A stretch of DNA of 64,000 nt from Helichrysum umbraculigerum (Eukaryota > Streptophyta > Magnoliopsida > Asterales > Asteraceae): positions 99,254,837 through 99,318,836 of the forward strand of contig CATIUR010000004.1 of assembly GCA_949592205.1 (NCBI GenBank), written 5' to 3'. The translations under genes were made by a program, and so were the position numbers. Shown here piece by piece: positions 11,583 to 24,234 of this stretch. The notes under the pieces are model-generated. The model worked only from the letters and a program-made list of their open reading frames with translations, ran no database searches and was not told the DNA's origin. Each line of letters begins with the position of its first letter. Position 1 is the first letter of the stretch.

Positions 11583-14500
11583 AAGTCCACACCGTAATTC
11601 ATGATTAGCGGAAGAATACTTTGTGTGCGACTAATCAAGGTAATCAAGCACAAAGATATATAATGAACGACTCTATATGTGTCGTTTCAACAAAATACAT
11701 TGATACGATAAAAGTTTACATCAGTTATGATAATTACATAAGCTCGTGTTCTGAATATGAGAGATTTCAAAGCATAATTACTTATACAAAATATAATAAT
11801 GCAATAAAATCTCTGATGTTTGTATGATGACTCGAGCTAGCTAAATCCTGAGTGCAGTCCTACTGCAGTTGGGAACCTGAGAATACACGCTAAAAGGGTC
11901 AGCTAAAAGCTGGTGAGCTCACAGGTGTAACGATGTAATAATAATGTATGAACCACAAGATTTAATCATGTTTGAAATCAATCAAATAAATGTGTATATT
12001 ACTGCCATGAGCTCATAGTTTGAGCTTAACTGAGGTGTCGGGATCACAATCAAGTGCCCGATCGAGGTTGCCTCCTGCAAGTGCATAATCTACACTCGTC
12101 ATGAACAAATGCTAATGTGTCCGTTTGACCAGCAGTCGTGGTAGCACGACTACCCCGGACAGGGATTGTCAATCCCAAATGGTACCATTCACTAACATTC
12201 ACACCAAATCCATACTAACAAACTATGATGTGGAGGGCTTCATGATTAGGTAAAACAACTCATACAGTCAATATATCGAGTTTTGTACTTGTGTTCACAT
12301 GTAAATAAAAACTAAGCATGTATTTCCACCCCTAGGTTAAAAACAGTAAAACGAGGGGCTATGAGACTCACCTGAGTCTGATATGTTGCTATCAAGTAAG
12401 TATGATGTTGCACAAGGCGATGTTGTCTGAAGACTGTAACATGTCGGACGTTCAAAACGCGCAAGGTTATAAATATGAGTAAATGTCTCAACAGACCATC
12501 TATGCTAGTTGTTCATTAAACTATTAATGTCCAATGATTTGTTTGTTGTTTGTGTTTTGAAAACAAGTACGGCCCGTTGGTGATGGTTTGTAATAATAAT
12601 TCAAAGTATTATTATTATGTTCATTGTGTTGTATACTTTCTCAAAGTATATGTGTTTCATGTTCTAGCTTTATCGTATAAAGTTTGGTTGTTGTATTTGT
12701 TCGACACGTAGTGATATTTGGATTTTCTAGATTCTGTGATGTGCGACACGAGGTGCGACACTATGTGCGACATGGATGTTTGTGTCGCAGGTGCAATTAT
12801 ATTGCGACATAAAAGTGTGTGTCGTGCCATGCGACATTCACAATTTAATGCGACATAAAATCGTTGCGTCGCAATATGCGACAATGATAAGTTTTTGTGA
12901 CATAGAGCTTTGTGTCGCTATGTGCGACGTAATTAATTATTTGCGACATAGTGGCTTGTGTCGCAGTCGGGTTGGCCTTGATGCGACACAAAAGGCTGTG
13001 ATGATTTTCATGTTCGGGTTTGCGGTCAAACGACATCGGTTTGACCCGTGACTTTTACACAAGTCTTAAAATTGTTCATAGAGTTTATTCAAATTTTCGG
13101 TTCGTGTCGGGGTTAGCCTGAAGTCTCGGTTTTAATAAAATGTCAAAACAGCCCCTTATATTATGTTTTCGGTTTTTGTCGGTTCGTTTCGCCTCTCGTT
13201 TTTGACATGTTCTAGCCCGAATTTAGTTACACCAAAAATCAGACACATTCTACTATGTCTCTAGTATATTACCTAATTTTTCCGTGAATTATAGAAGTCA
13301 TTTTGTTAGGCAAATAAAATTGAGAAGCAAAAACGTTCTATTTTTTGCCAAAACAGTGACACTCATACAAACTGAATTTTCTGGAATAATCGGTGCCTTT
13401 TTAGAGGAAGTGTTCAACACGAAAGTTGTAGGCGACGAACATACAAAGATTTTGGCATAAGTTTCATGCGTTTATTCGTCCTAGAACTCGAGATATACTC
13501 GATTTAGTGAGACGTAATTTCTGGACAGATTTTACATCTTTCTATATGTGTTTCAAAAACGTTTTTAACAAGTATTTTTGGACATTTTCAAGTTGTATGA
13601 TCAACTAAACATGTATATATACCCAAAGAAAGTAAAACTAGTGAGAGGAAGTGAGTTTTTACCAAGAAAGAAGATGATCTAAAGTCGAAATGGAAGGATG
13701 ATGTTCGGTTTGTGCTTTCCCCTTCTTCTTTTGCTTCCTTCTTTAATATTGTGTTAGATGTTCTTGGTGTTTGATTGTGGTTTTAGAGAGAGAGTTGAGA
13801 GCCAAGAGAGATGGGAGAGAGAGAGAGAGAGAGAGATGTGAGATGGTGAATGAAAATATGAAATGAAATGAGGAGGTTCATAGTTTTTGGTCTTGAAACT
13901 TCAACAACAAGATCCACAAATTGTGGATCTTGTTTCTCCATGTTTGAAAACCGATTGGGGATGGCCCCAAATTAATGGTGGTTGTCCCCAATTTTTGTTC
14001 CCCGAGTTTGCGCTCCGTGCGGTGTTCGTTTCCCTGGTCGTTTAAACGCTCGTTTATGTTTTATACCTTATACGTACGTGTTTTAATTAACATTTGAAAT
14101 TCAACATTTTAACTTGAAGTATACATACAATAATACTTGAAAATATTTATAAAAGTGTTTTGGTAATGTGTCGGTATTGGTTTGCGTGTTCGTGTTTCGA
14201 TTGTTTAATCGCGTGACGTTTTATTCAAACGTTTTTGTTACCGTTATAAATTATGATATTTTAAACGAATAATTTCTTTCAAGATGATATATTTTTAATT
14301 TATAAAAATATATTTTGGGTTTCGTTCGATCGTCGGGCGCGTCTCGCGCTTTTTTGTAGTATACGAGTTACTTTATACGATACAAATGATTTGTTAAATA
14401 TTATCAACATAATATTTATGAGTTTATTAAATAATTTCATATTATTTAATATTTTATTCACCAGCGTCCGTATTTATGATGTCGGAATCCATCCGAATAT

Positions 14501-14649
14501 GTAAAATGCAAGATTTAACCAAATCTCGTGCGTGTGTATATATATAAAATATATCAATACACATAATGATACACATAATTAATCCTAATTATATGTATTA
14601 ACAAAATGATTAGGCACTAATAACTAATCCTAATTGGTCGGGTGTCACA
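11583..14649 (-). repeat. 3' LTR of Tekay-like element B (minus strand)
   Basis: This is nearly identical over its length to 22004-25059 and shares the TGTGACACCC start (minus strand, from 14649). The outer end near 11583-11590 has diverged from the partner's TGTCGAACACCC, so the exact edge is uncertain by a few bases. It holds a cluster of TGTCGC-type motifs (12720-12990) and a (GA)n run near 13816. Confidence 0.85.
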
Positions 14650-14662
14650 TTCTCCCCTTGTT
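14650..14662 (-). other. Polypurine tract of element B
   Basis: On the minus strand ACAAGGGGAGAA directly precedes the LTR start TGTGACACCC. It is the plus-strand DNA primer for reverse transcription. Confidence 0.75.
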
Positions 14663-14688
14663 AAGAGAATTTCGTCCCGAAATTTAGG

Positions 14689-16370
14689 TCAAGTCGTGTT
14701 TTGAGTAGGATCTTTGAAAAGCTGTGGGTATTTGAGTCGCATCTGATCTTCCCGTTCCCAAGAGAATTCCGGACCACGCCGCGAATTCCACCGGACTTTA
14801 ACTATGGGAATACGACTTTGTTTTAACTGTTTGACCTCACGGTCCATGATTTCTGCTGGTGTCTCGACAAAATGAAGTTTATCATCGATGTGAATTTCGT
14901 CGAGAGGAATAATGAGTGTCTCATCAGATAGGCATTTCTTAAGATTGGAAATGTGAAATGTGGGATGCACGCTACTAAGCTCGGGTGGTAGCTGCAATCG
15001 ATATACCATCGGACCGATCCTTTCAATGATCTCAAAAGGTCCAATGTACCTGGGATTTAATTTCCCGCGTTTACCGAATCGGATGACACCTTTCCAAGGT
15101 GAAACTTTGAGTAGTACTCGATCCCCAACTTGGAACTCGAGATGTTTGCATCTCACGTCGGCATAACTTTTCTGATGATCACGTGCGGCTTTCAGCCGGT
15201 TTTAGATGCCAACGATTTTCTCTGTGGTTTGTGTATGATTTCAGGACCAGTGAGTTGGCTGTCTCCCACTTCGGTCCAACCGACAGGTGATCGGCACTTA
15301 CGACCGTACAGTGCCTTGAAAGGTGCAGCTCCAATACTTGTATGGTAGCTGTTGTTGTACGAGAACTCGGACAAAGGTAGATGATGTTCCCAATTTGCAC
15401 CGAAGTCAACTACGCAAGCTCTTAGCATATCCTCCAGTGTTTGAATGGTTCGTTCACTTTGGCCGTCGGTTTGAGGATGATATACAGTACTCATATCCAA
15501 ACGAGTAACCCATGGTTTATGAAGTGATTGCCAAAAGTGAGATGTGAAACGACTATCTCTATCGGAGATAATTGAGATGTGGATGCCATGTCGTGATACA
15601 ATTTTCTTGAGATAGATTCGTGTGAGGCGTTCCATTTTATCGGTTTCTTTGATTGCGAGGAAATGAGCAGATTTGGTGAGATGATCAACGATCACCCAAA
15701 TGGTATCGCAACCGCTTGATGTTTTCGGGAGTTTAGTGATGAAGTCCATGGTGATCTGCTCCCATTTCCATTGTGGGATTTCCGGTTGTTGGAGTAGACC
15801 GGAAGGTTTCTGATATTCGGCTTTGGCTTTGGAACATGTGAGGCACTTGCTGACATATGTTGCGATTTTGGCTTTCATGTTTGGCCACCAATATAACTCT
15901 TTGATGTCGTGATACATTTTATCGGATCCAAGATGTATAGAATATTTGGACTTGTAAGCTTCATCCATCACCAAGTCTCGTAGGTTCCCAAAACTAGGTA
16001 ACCAGATTCGGTTAGAGAAGTATTTGGTTCCGTTGGGTTTGGTTTCGAATAGTTTCTCCATGTTGCGCAAGGCCTCATTTTTGATGTTTTCGGGTTTCAA
16101 TGCTTCGAGTTGAGCGGTAAGAATTTGAATGATAAGATCATTGTGAATTGTGATACTAAGGGCTCGGACTCGAAGTGGTTTTGTGCGTTCTTTTTTACTG
16201 AAGACATCGGCAACAACGTTAGCCTTGCTTGAATGATAACGGATCTCACTATCGTAATCGGTAAGCAACCCAACCCGTCGACGTTGCCTCATGTTTAGAT
16301 CTTTCAGATCGAATATATGTTGAAGACTTTTGCAATCCTTATGATTGATAATTATCGTGTGTCTCGTACC
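14689..16370 (-). pseudogene. Chromovirus pol remnant: RNase H tail, integrase, chromodomain
   Basis: In minus-strand order there is a short RNase H end (16370-16260, with KSLQHIF and NMRQRR), then integrase in the frame 16292-15192. The integrase has the zinc-binding HLGSDKMYHDIK and CLTC pattern and a complete D,D,E set: the Asp in TMDFITKLP, the Asp in ISDRDSRFTSHFW and the Glu in TDGQSERTIQTLEDML. A second frame (15156-14689) carries the GPFEI module and a C-terminal chromodomain (FVETPAEIMDREVKQL to FSWE), which in this group steers insertion to heterochromatin. The two frames differ, and a third frame is needed between about 15240 and 15190, so at least one or two indels break the protein. 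Upstream of 16370 the frame is lost. The chromodomain identifies the Tekay-like chromovirus lineage. Confidence 0.88.
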
Positions 16371-18427
16371 GTCTAGTTAACCGTATAGGTAGTCTTTCTA
16401 AATTTAGGAGGGAACATTCTCGTCTCTGGTTTCTAGATTCATGGTTGGTGTAGTTCTTTTCTTGTACTTTCTACGCTTTATGATGTTCAATTTCATTTCG
16501 CATTCCTCCCCTTGTTAGGATTAGAGTTCTACTGGAAACTGAAGGAACTATGAACAAGTTTTTCTCATAACAATGATTTTGACGGAATTCTTAGATAACA
16601 TTGGAAAAGAAAGAGAGAGAAGGTATTTCGATCGTGGTTGATTATCATGTCTAGGGAGAAAAGTTTTATCCGCAACTTTGAAGTGAAATTTTTGAATGGT
16701 GCTAACCAGCCTGAATCAATCACTTTGTAAATTCTACGATATACTCAGCGTCTAAGTCGTTCCTGAAAGTGGTCACTCCATGAATGTTTTGTGGTTTAAA
16801 ACAGTAGACCAATAAAGACTATTCCGTTGTTCGAATAGTAGTCAAATTGCGTAGTGCTCAATCATGATCCAATAAGGCATATGAGTAATTTGTTGATAAA
16901 ACAGGTTAAATAGTGATGAAGTTACAATTAGATGATGTGTTTTGCATTATGAGTAGATCGTTCGTCGAACGTGTCAAGATAGTGATCAAACATGATCATG
17001 TAGCAAGTTTTGTATGAGTATGGCGGATAACATCCCAACCATGAGTTGTGAAAACGTGAGTGAATCGTTGGATTACATCCAATATAAACCGTTGGAACGT
17101 ATCTTCAGTATGAAAATCGTTAGAAGACCCGCAGGTGTTCTAATGTATAAGTTGTTATCGTTGTCCTAATTTCAAAGTGGGACTAGGGTTTAGATCATAG
17201 CGAGGAATTGAGTGAAAAAAATCAAGTGTTGGTTCATATATATGGTTTTCATTTGGCTAAGAATATCATCGTAATTTCGGTAATTTTGTTAATAACTTGT
17301 GGATTTTGAAAACTTCATAGAACATTTGTGGGAAAATTTTTGTTTAAAAATCCTTGCTGACGTAAATATGTTGAAAATCTGAATTGATAAAACAAAATTT
17401 CGTTTGAAAATTAGCAGTTGTGGAAAATTTGGAGAAGATGTCCAGTGAAAATCTGTTGAAAGATTTGCATTGGCGAAAGGTCCGTGGAGAACATCTAATG
17501 AAAATTTGTTGAAAACTTACTAGTTTTAGTCGTAAAGTGGCAACTTCGTCTATGGTCTCCATTATCTGGAGATGGGTGATATCTTTGGTTTCGTTAAAAT
17601 CTTAAAGATTCTAATAGAGTTGTGCATCCCGACCCTATGCCAGGTGCATTTTTCCTAAACGTGTTTCGTGCCATTCTAATTCCATGATATTTAGTCTACT
17701 CTCATAGCGGTCTATTCTCGAATGAAAAAAAATTATTTAGCGAATGAGATCCTTGCATGAGAATTAAGCTCATCGTGGGCGTGTTTAGAGGAGGTAACAC
17801 GTGACCTTACAGTAGGTCGATCCATCAACATGAAGTAGTGAAATTTATAAATCAAGGCGAAATCTAATTTATGTATGCGATTCGTTGTTTACAGGACGTG
17901 TCGGGCATTGTTACATCCGGGTGAATTACAAGAGTGATTTACGGAATCAACAAGGCGATCGTTGTCTTGTAGTCGGGGTAGTACACTAGGTTTTGATCTA
18001 TTTTATATATAGGGAGTACTCCAGGTTTTGATAAGATTCCCTTGCGTTTACGGGGCGTTTATGCTCCCCTAGTCGTGTGGTAAAAGTAGGCGGAAGAATT
18101 TAGCACTGATGGAATAGAAAAAATTAGGTGTATCGGTTCTGAGTGATGAGTTAGTTCTAACTACATCGATTTCCTCATTAGCAGTGTCATTATCCGGTAT
18201 TTGTGGTTAGTCAAACCGTAGATTCGAAGAGTGGTCATAACAATGGCCGAGTAGTGCTTTTGAAGTAGTCAACCATGACTATGTTATAATTTCGAAGTGA
18301 AAAAAGGTTTAATAAGATTAGTTGGTAATTCCGTAGCTGCAAGCATCCCTTTATGTAGTGATCAAAATGATCAAATCGTTGCTGAAATAACTTGTGGACT
18401 TAGTCATTGTAAGTACTCCTCGCAATA
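16371..18427 (-). other. Decayed internal region of element B without recognisable coding
   Basis: This is where reverse transcriptase and protease should lie. I find only short frames with no family motif, so the region is heavily mutated or replaced. Confidence 0.5.
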
Positions 18428-18432
18428 CTAAT

Positions 18433-20933
18433 TGATATCGCATAAAAAGTTACGTTTTTACTACCGATATCTCTCTCATTCTGGAACAATACTTGGCATT
18501 TGGACTCAAATAATGCACAAATCAGTGATAATATGCCAAGTAGGTCAAAACAAGGTTGCACGAGAAAAATCAAGCAAAACGAACGAAAAACGAAGATTCC
18601 ACGCACAATTGAAGATTCAAGACATCAAAACAAGATTTAGAGACAAAGTGCCCACCATTGATATTTCTCTTATCCAAGATGTTCGTTTTCAAAATACGAA
18701 TCCAACAGAAGAAGAATCGGCAAAAACGGATGAAGAATGAAGATTCTACGTACGCCGGAAGATTCAAACAATTCGTACGAGACATCCAAAGTTCAGAGAC
18801 ATATTTTTGGGATTTCTTTTCATCAAAGTCTTCATTTTTGAAAAACGAATCCAACGCAAAAAGAATCGACGAAAATGGACGCATAACGAAGAAGATACGC
18901 ACGAAACGAGAAACAAGCAAAAGAATGCGAACCGGGACGGGGGCCTGGCGTACCAGGCCAGCCACCATGCAGCCGTCACCCCCTGGACTCCAGCCGGCAC
19001 CCCCCGGCCGCCGCCCGTCCCCCTGGCCGCTTTTTCATCCTTGCCCATACTCGCCTGGTACATGTGTTAGACCTTTCCGCAACTTTATGGTACATGTGCT
19101 AGACCTTTACGCGCTTTAGGGTACATGTGCTAGACCTTTATCCACCTTTTGCTAACATGTGCCCCAAGTTGCTAAAGTGAGCCCTTCTTCAAGTATAAAT
19201 AGGCCATCAAAGCCTCATTTTCAAGACACACCTTCTTTGCTACACCTTTCTTAGCAAAAACACCTTCCATACTTCTCTTTAGGCTAATAATTCTCTCTAA
19301 TTATTAGTTCTACTTTCTCCCTCTATTTTCTTATTCTAAATTAGTAATAGGCTTGTTTAGATAATTTGTTTAGAATAGAACGAAAGCAAGGAACGTGCTT
19401 GTAATCTCTGTTGTACACTCGGAATTGTGTTAATTAATTCAAGTCTATTCTCTCTCGCATTTAATCCTGGTTCTTTCTATCCTTATCTATCTTAATTAAT
19501 TACGTTTATATTGATTATGCTAGATTTAGTTATTGCCATAATTAGAGAGTAGTACGCTTGTTGTGTTTGCTTGCGATGTAGTTAGTTAATTATGGGATGA
19601 TTTATAATTAAATATTAAAGATCGGAAGTATTGCTTTGATCATCTTATTGCATGTTATTGTTTGATTGTTGCCTTAGGATCATCATAGTAGTAAAATATA
19701 AACGGTCTTAATTATCGTGAAATAATATGACGTCCCCTATTCGACTGTTTCTTGATGTAGTACTGGAAACACTTCAAGGTGGAGTACAAATGTATGGAAG
19801 TCGAGGAACGACCGAAGGTAGTCATACTACGAAGCGGTACAATATTACGAAGTAATATGACGGCCCCTATTCAACTGTTATGCAGTATAGCGTTGGAAAC
19901 ACTTTAGGTGTAGTACAAATACGTGGAAGCTGTGTAACGACCGAAGGTAGTTATATTACGGACTAATATATAAAATGAGAAACCTAGTTTAATTAATCTT
20001 TCTAAATAGACTTTTAAACTTTAAATTAATCTATCGCCTTTCCACCATTAAACGTGATTACAACACCTTTTTAACGACGTCCAATTAAAAGGTAGTCAGT
20101 CATCTGTGTCAATATAATTTGTCAAAGGTATGAAACTATGGAACCGCAAGGCTACATGGGGGATTACCATAGGACAAGACATGGCCAAGGTTTAAAGCGG
20201 CGGAACCACTTAAAGTGAGGAACGGTGCGGATAATTAGGGATTTATTGGGTAGTCTTAAGCAAGGGCTTGTTTAAAGTCATAAATGAACTTTTTAAATAT
20301 ACGAATCTGTTAGGATGACGAGGAATCATTATATGATTCAGTTATGTCTAGTACCTTAAGATTTTGTTCCCGTTCATATGAAAGTATTATTAAACCGTAA
20401 TTAAGATCTTGCTTATTATTCTAAATCCTTTGTAATGTTACCATAACCTAGCTCCTGGTGTGACATGCTAATGGGATTTTAATTAGTAGGGAATCTAGTG
20501 TTTACATACAAGTATTCAAGAATGATAACTAACTAATATCTTTCAAAACAGTTTCTCCAAATATCATCCCATAACTTAATTAACGAAGTCTCAGCAAACA
20601 CAATCTTTATCTTATCTGCTTTATCTCTTATTTTAATTTCGCTTTTATTTATTTACTTGCCTAAGTTAGTTAATAGAAACACCAAAACTCCCCCACTATT
20701 TTATAAACCCTTCACTAGTTTGAAAGCCCTCATCTGCCACGCCTTAGTTTCAATTTAGTCGGTTTGAAGAACGACTCTAGGTCATACCTACCACTTGCTC
20801 ACCCTTAGGATTAGCATTGTTAGGGAAAACTTAGGCCCCGCAATTACAAATTTAAAACACCCACTGATCGCTGTCGCCAGTAGCCGGTGCAACGACAAAG
20901 GTAAAATCCTTACCGACCGCTGGTGACGCATCA
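18433..20933 (+). mobile_element. Athila solo LTR with 5-bp target duplication
   Basis: This is a complete LTR (TGATATCGC at the left, GCATCA at the right, about 2.5 kb) related to those at 6832-9373 and 53244-55628. It is flanked by CTAAT at 18428-18432 and again at 20934-20938. No internal region or second LTR is present, so this is the product of recombination between the two LTRs of an inserted element. A TATA box (19194-19202) follows three short direct repeats at 19057, 19089 and 19120. Confidence 0.93.
19194..19202 (+). promoter_or_regulatory. TATA box of the solo LTR
   Basis: TATAAATAG is at the position conserved in all four Athila LTRs here. Transcripts would run towards 20933 and into the remains of element B. 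Confidence 0.65.
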
Positions 20934-20938
20934 CTAAT

Positions 20939-21987
20939 CCATTTGTAATCGGAGTGATCCTAGTTGTAAACCAAGTTATGCGTTAATCGTTGGAATCAAT
21001 TCAATTGCTGGAAAAACATTCCAATGTATAGATGTTGTGTATAACACACGCGGTCCACATGTTTATGATAAGAGTGGAGTGTAGTAGCACGGTGGCTAAA
21101 GTAAGTATAGTTCATGTGACTTCCAAATGTAGCACAAAGGCTAGATGTAAGTTTAAATAATGGGGTTTCCAGATGTAACACGAATGCTAAAAGTGAGTTG
21201 AAATCATGTAGTTTCCAAATGTATACATGTATGCACCCTATGTAGCACAAAGTGCTCAAATGCAGCACCAAGTGCAGTGAATGCGGTGCCCAAAGTACCG
21301 TAATGCAGTACCCGAAGTACCATAATGCAGTACTAATGTACCGTGAATGAAGCACCAAGTGCCATAATGCATGTATCGCGCCTAGGTGACGAATTTTTCG
21401 TGGGGTTCTAGTTTCGTTGGTTTATCCTCAGACGGAATCTCCTCAAGTGGGTCCTCTTTGGATGAGTTGTTCTCGGTGGTATCGTTGCTCGTTACAGTTT
21501 GGGTGAGCGGTTATCGTGGGTGTCTCCACAGATATAGATGAAGTTGCGTCTCGTTCTCAAGGTCGAGTGAAGTATCGGAGAGAGTGGTTGCCATTTTCTG
21601 TGGCAGTGTGATAGTAGGCGAGAGTTGAGTTTCAATCTCGATATCGGGTGATGCTATGATAGGAAAGTTTGCCATTTCTGTGGCAAGAGTGTTTAGCGAG
21701 TGAGGCCTATCATATATATATCATATCATATAATATAGCCTAGTGTGTCTAGCACAAACAGGTATGTGTCCCGTTTCTCTCGTGGTCAGAGTCAACTAGT
21801 GTATTCCTGTTCAACATAACTGTTTCAGACCTCACATCATCTTTCCTTAATTGTACATAGTTGATCAGGCTATGTTAAATTAAAGTCGTACAATGTAATT
21901 CCTGAACCAGTAATATCTAATAAGGAAATACTGCCTAACGGTCATAGTCTAGGCCCACTAAATGCAACCTAGTTCACTATAACCTTA
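20939..21987 (-). other. Leader/gag region of element B, non-coding, with short tandem repeats
   Basis: No gag domain is visible. Between about 21230 and 21375 the plus strand shows an irregular repeat of about 21 bases built on ATGCAGTACC and AAGTACC. The rest has no structure I can name. Confidence 0.5.
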
Positions 21988-22000
21988 GGCTCTGATACCA
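21988..22000 (-). other. Primer-binding site of element B (tRNA-Met type)
   Basis: The minus strand reads TGGTATCAGAGCC, three bases inside the LTR that starts at 22004. Confidence 0.88.
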
Positions 22001-22003
22001 ATC

Positions 22004-24200
22004 TGTCGAACACCCAAATTCATGATTAGCGGAAGCATACTTTGGGTGCGACTAATCAAGGTAATCAAGCACAAAAATATATAATGAACGACTCTATATG
22101 GGTCGTTTTAACAAAATACATTGATACGATAAAAGTTTACATCAGTTATAATAATTACATCAGCTCGTGTTCTGAATATGAGAGATTTATAAGCATAATT
22201 ACTTATACAAAATATAATAATGCAATAAAATATCTGATGTTTGCATGATGACTCGAGCTAGCTAAATCCTGAGTGTAGTCCTACTGCTGCTGGGAACCTG
22301 ATAATACACGCTAAAAGGGTCAGCTAAAAGCTGGTGAGCTCACAGGTGTAACGATGTAATAATAATGTATGAACCACAAGATTTAATCATGTTTGAAATC
22401 AATCAAATAAATGTGTATATTACTACCTTGAGCTCATAGTTTGAGCTTAACTGAGGTGTCGGGATCACAATCAAGTGCCCGATCGAGGTTGCCTCCTGCA
22501 AGTGCATAATCTACACTCGTTATGAACAAATGCTAATGTGTCCGTTTGACCAGCAGTCGTGGTAGCACAACTACCCTGGAGAGGGATTGTCAATCCCAAA
22601 TGGTACCATTCACTAACATTCACGCTAAATCCATACTAACAAACTATGATGTGGAGGGCTTCATGATTAGGTAAAACAACTCATGTAGTCAATATATCAA
22701 GTTTTGTACTTGTGTTCACATGTAAATAAAAACTAAGCATGTATTCCCACCCCTAGGTTAAAAACAGTAAAATGAGGGGCTATGAGACTCACCCGAGTCT
22801 GATATGTTGCTATCAAGCAAGTATGATGTTGCACAAGACGATGTTGTCCGAAGACTGTAACCTGTCGAGCGTTCAAAACGCGCAAGGTTATAAATATGAG
22901 TAGATGTCTCAACAGACCATCTATGCTAGTTGTTCATTCAACTAGTAATGTCCAATGATTTGTTTGTTGTTTGTGTTTTGAAAATATGTACGGCCCGTTG
23001 GTGATGGTTTGTAATAATAATTCAAAGTATTATTATTATGTTCATTGTGTTGTATACTTTCTCAAAGTATATGTGTTTCATGTTCTAGCATTTGGATTTT
23101 CGACACGTAGTGATATTTGGATTTTCTAGATTCTGTGATGTGTGACACGAGGTGCGACACTATGTGCGACGTGGATGTTCGTGTCACGGGTGCAATTATA
23201 TTGCGACATAAAAGTGTGTGTCGCGCCATGCGATATTCGCAATTTAATGCGACATAAAATCATTGCGTCGCAATATGCGACAATGATAAGTTTTTGCGAC
23301 ATAGAGCTTTGTGTCGCTATGTGCGACGTAATTAATTATTTGCAACATAGTGGCTTGTGTCGCAGTCGGGTTGGCCTCGATGCGACACAAAAGGCTGTGA
23401 TGATTTTCATGTTCCGGTTTATAGTCAAACGACCTCGGTTTGACCCGAGACTTTTACACAAGTCATAGAGTTTATAAAAATTTTCGGTTCGTGTCGGGGT
23501 TAGCCTGAAGTCTCGGTTTTAATAAAATGTCAAAACAGCCCCTTATATTATGTTTTCGGTTTTTGTCGGTTCGTTTCGCCTCTCGTTTTTGACATGTTCT
23601 AGCCCGAATTTAGTTACACCAAAAATCAGACACATTCTACTATGTCTCTAGTATATTACCTAATTTTTCCGTGAATTATAGAAGTCATTTTGTTAGGCAA
23701 ATAAAATCGAGAAGCAAAAACGTTCTATTTTTTGCCAAAACAGTGACACTCATACAAACTGAATTTTCTGGAATAATCGGTGCCTTTTTAGAGGAAGTGT
23801 TCAACACGAAAGTTGTAGGCGATGAACATACAAAGATTTCGGCATAAGTTTCATGCGTTTATTCGTCCTAGAACTCGAGATATACTCGATTTAGTGAGAC
23901 GTAATTTCTGGACAGATTTTACATCTTTCTATATGTGTTTCAAAAACGTTTTTAACAAGTATTTTTGGACATTTTCAAGTTGTATGAACAACTAAACATG
24001 TATATATACCCAAAGCAAGTAAAACTAGTGAGAGGAAGTGAGTTTTTACCAAGAAAGAAGATGATCTAAAGTCGAAATGGAAGGATGATGTTCGGTTTGT
24101 GCTTTCCCCTTCTTCCTTTGCTTCCTTCTTTAATATTGTGTTAGATGTTCTTGGTGTTTGATTGTGGTTTTTAGAGAGGGAGTTGAGAGCCGAGAGAGAT

Positions 24201-24234
<34 letters not shown>

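Noticed and set aside
11570..11590. Target duplication for element B (TAAG near 11576 versus GTAAG after 25059)
   Set aside because: The left LTR end is altered, and the match is too short and shifted to be trusted.
20996..21358. 120-codon minus-strand frame near 21 kb
   Set aside because: It overlaps the 21-base irregular repeats of the element B leader; low complexity and no gag motif.
23142..23468. 108-codon Cys-rich frame, with a shorter relative at 12776-13051
   Set aside because: It is the translation of the TGTCGC motif cluster in an LTR. The frame is broken in the partner copy.
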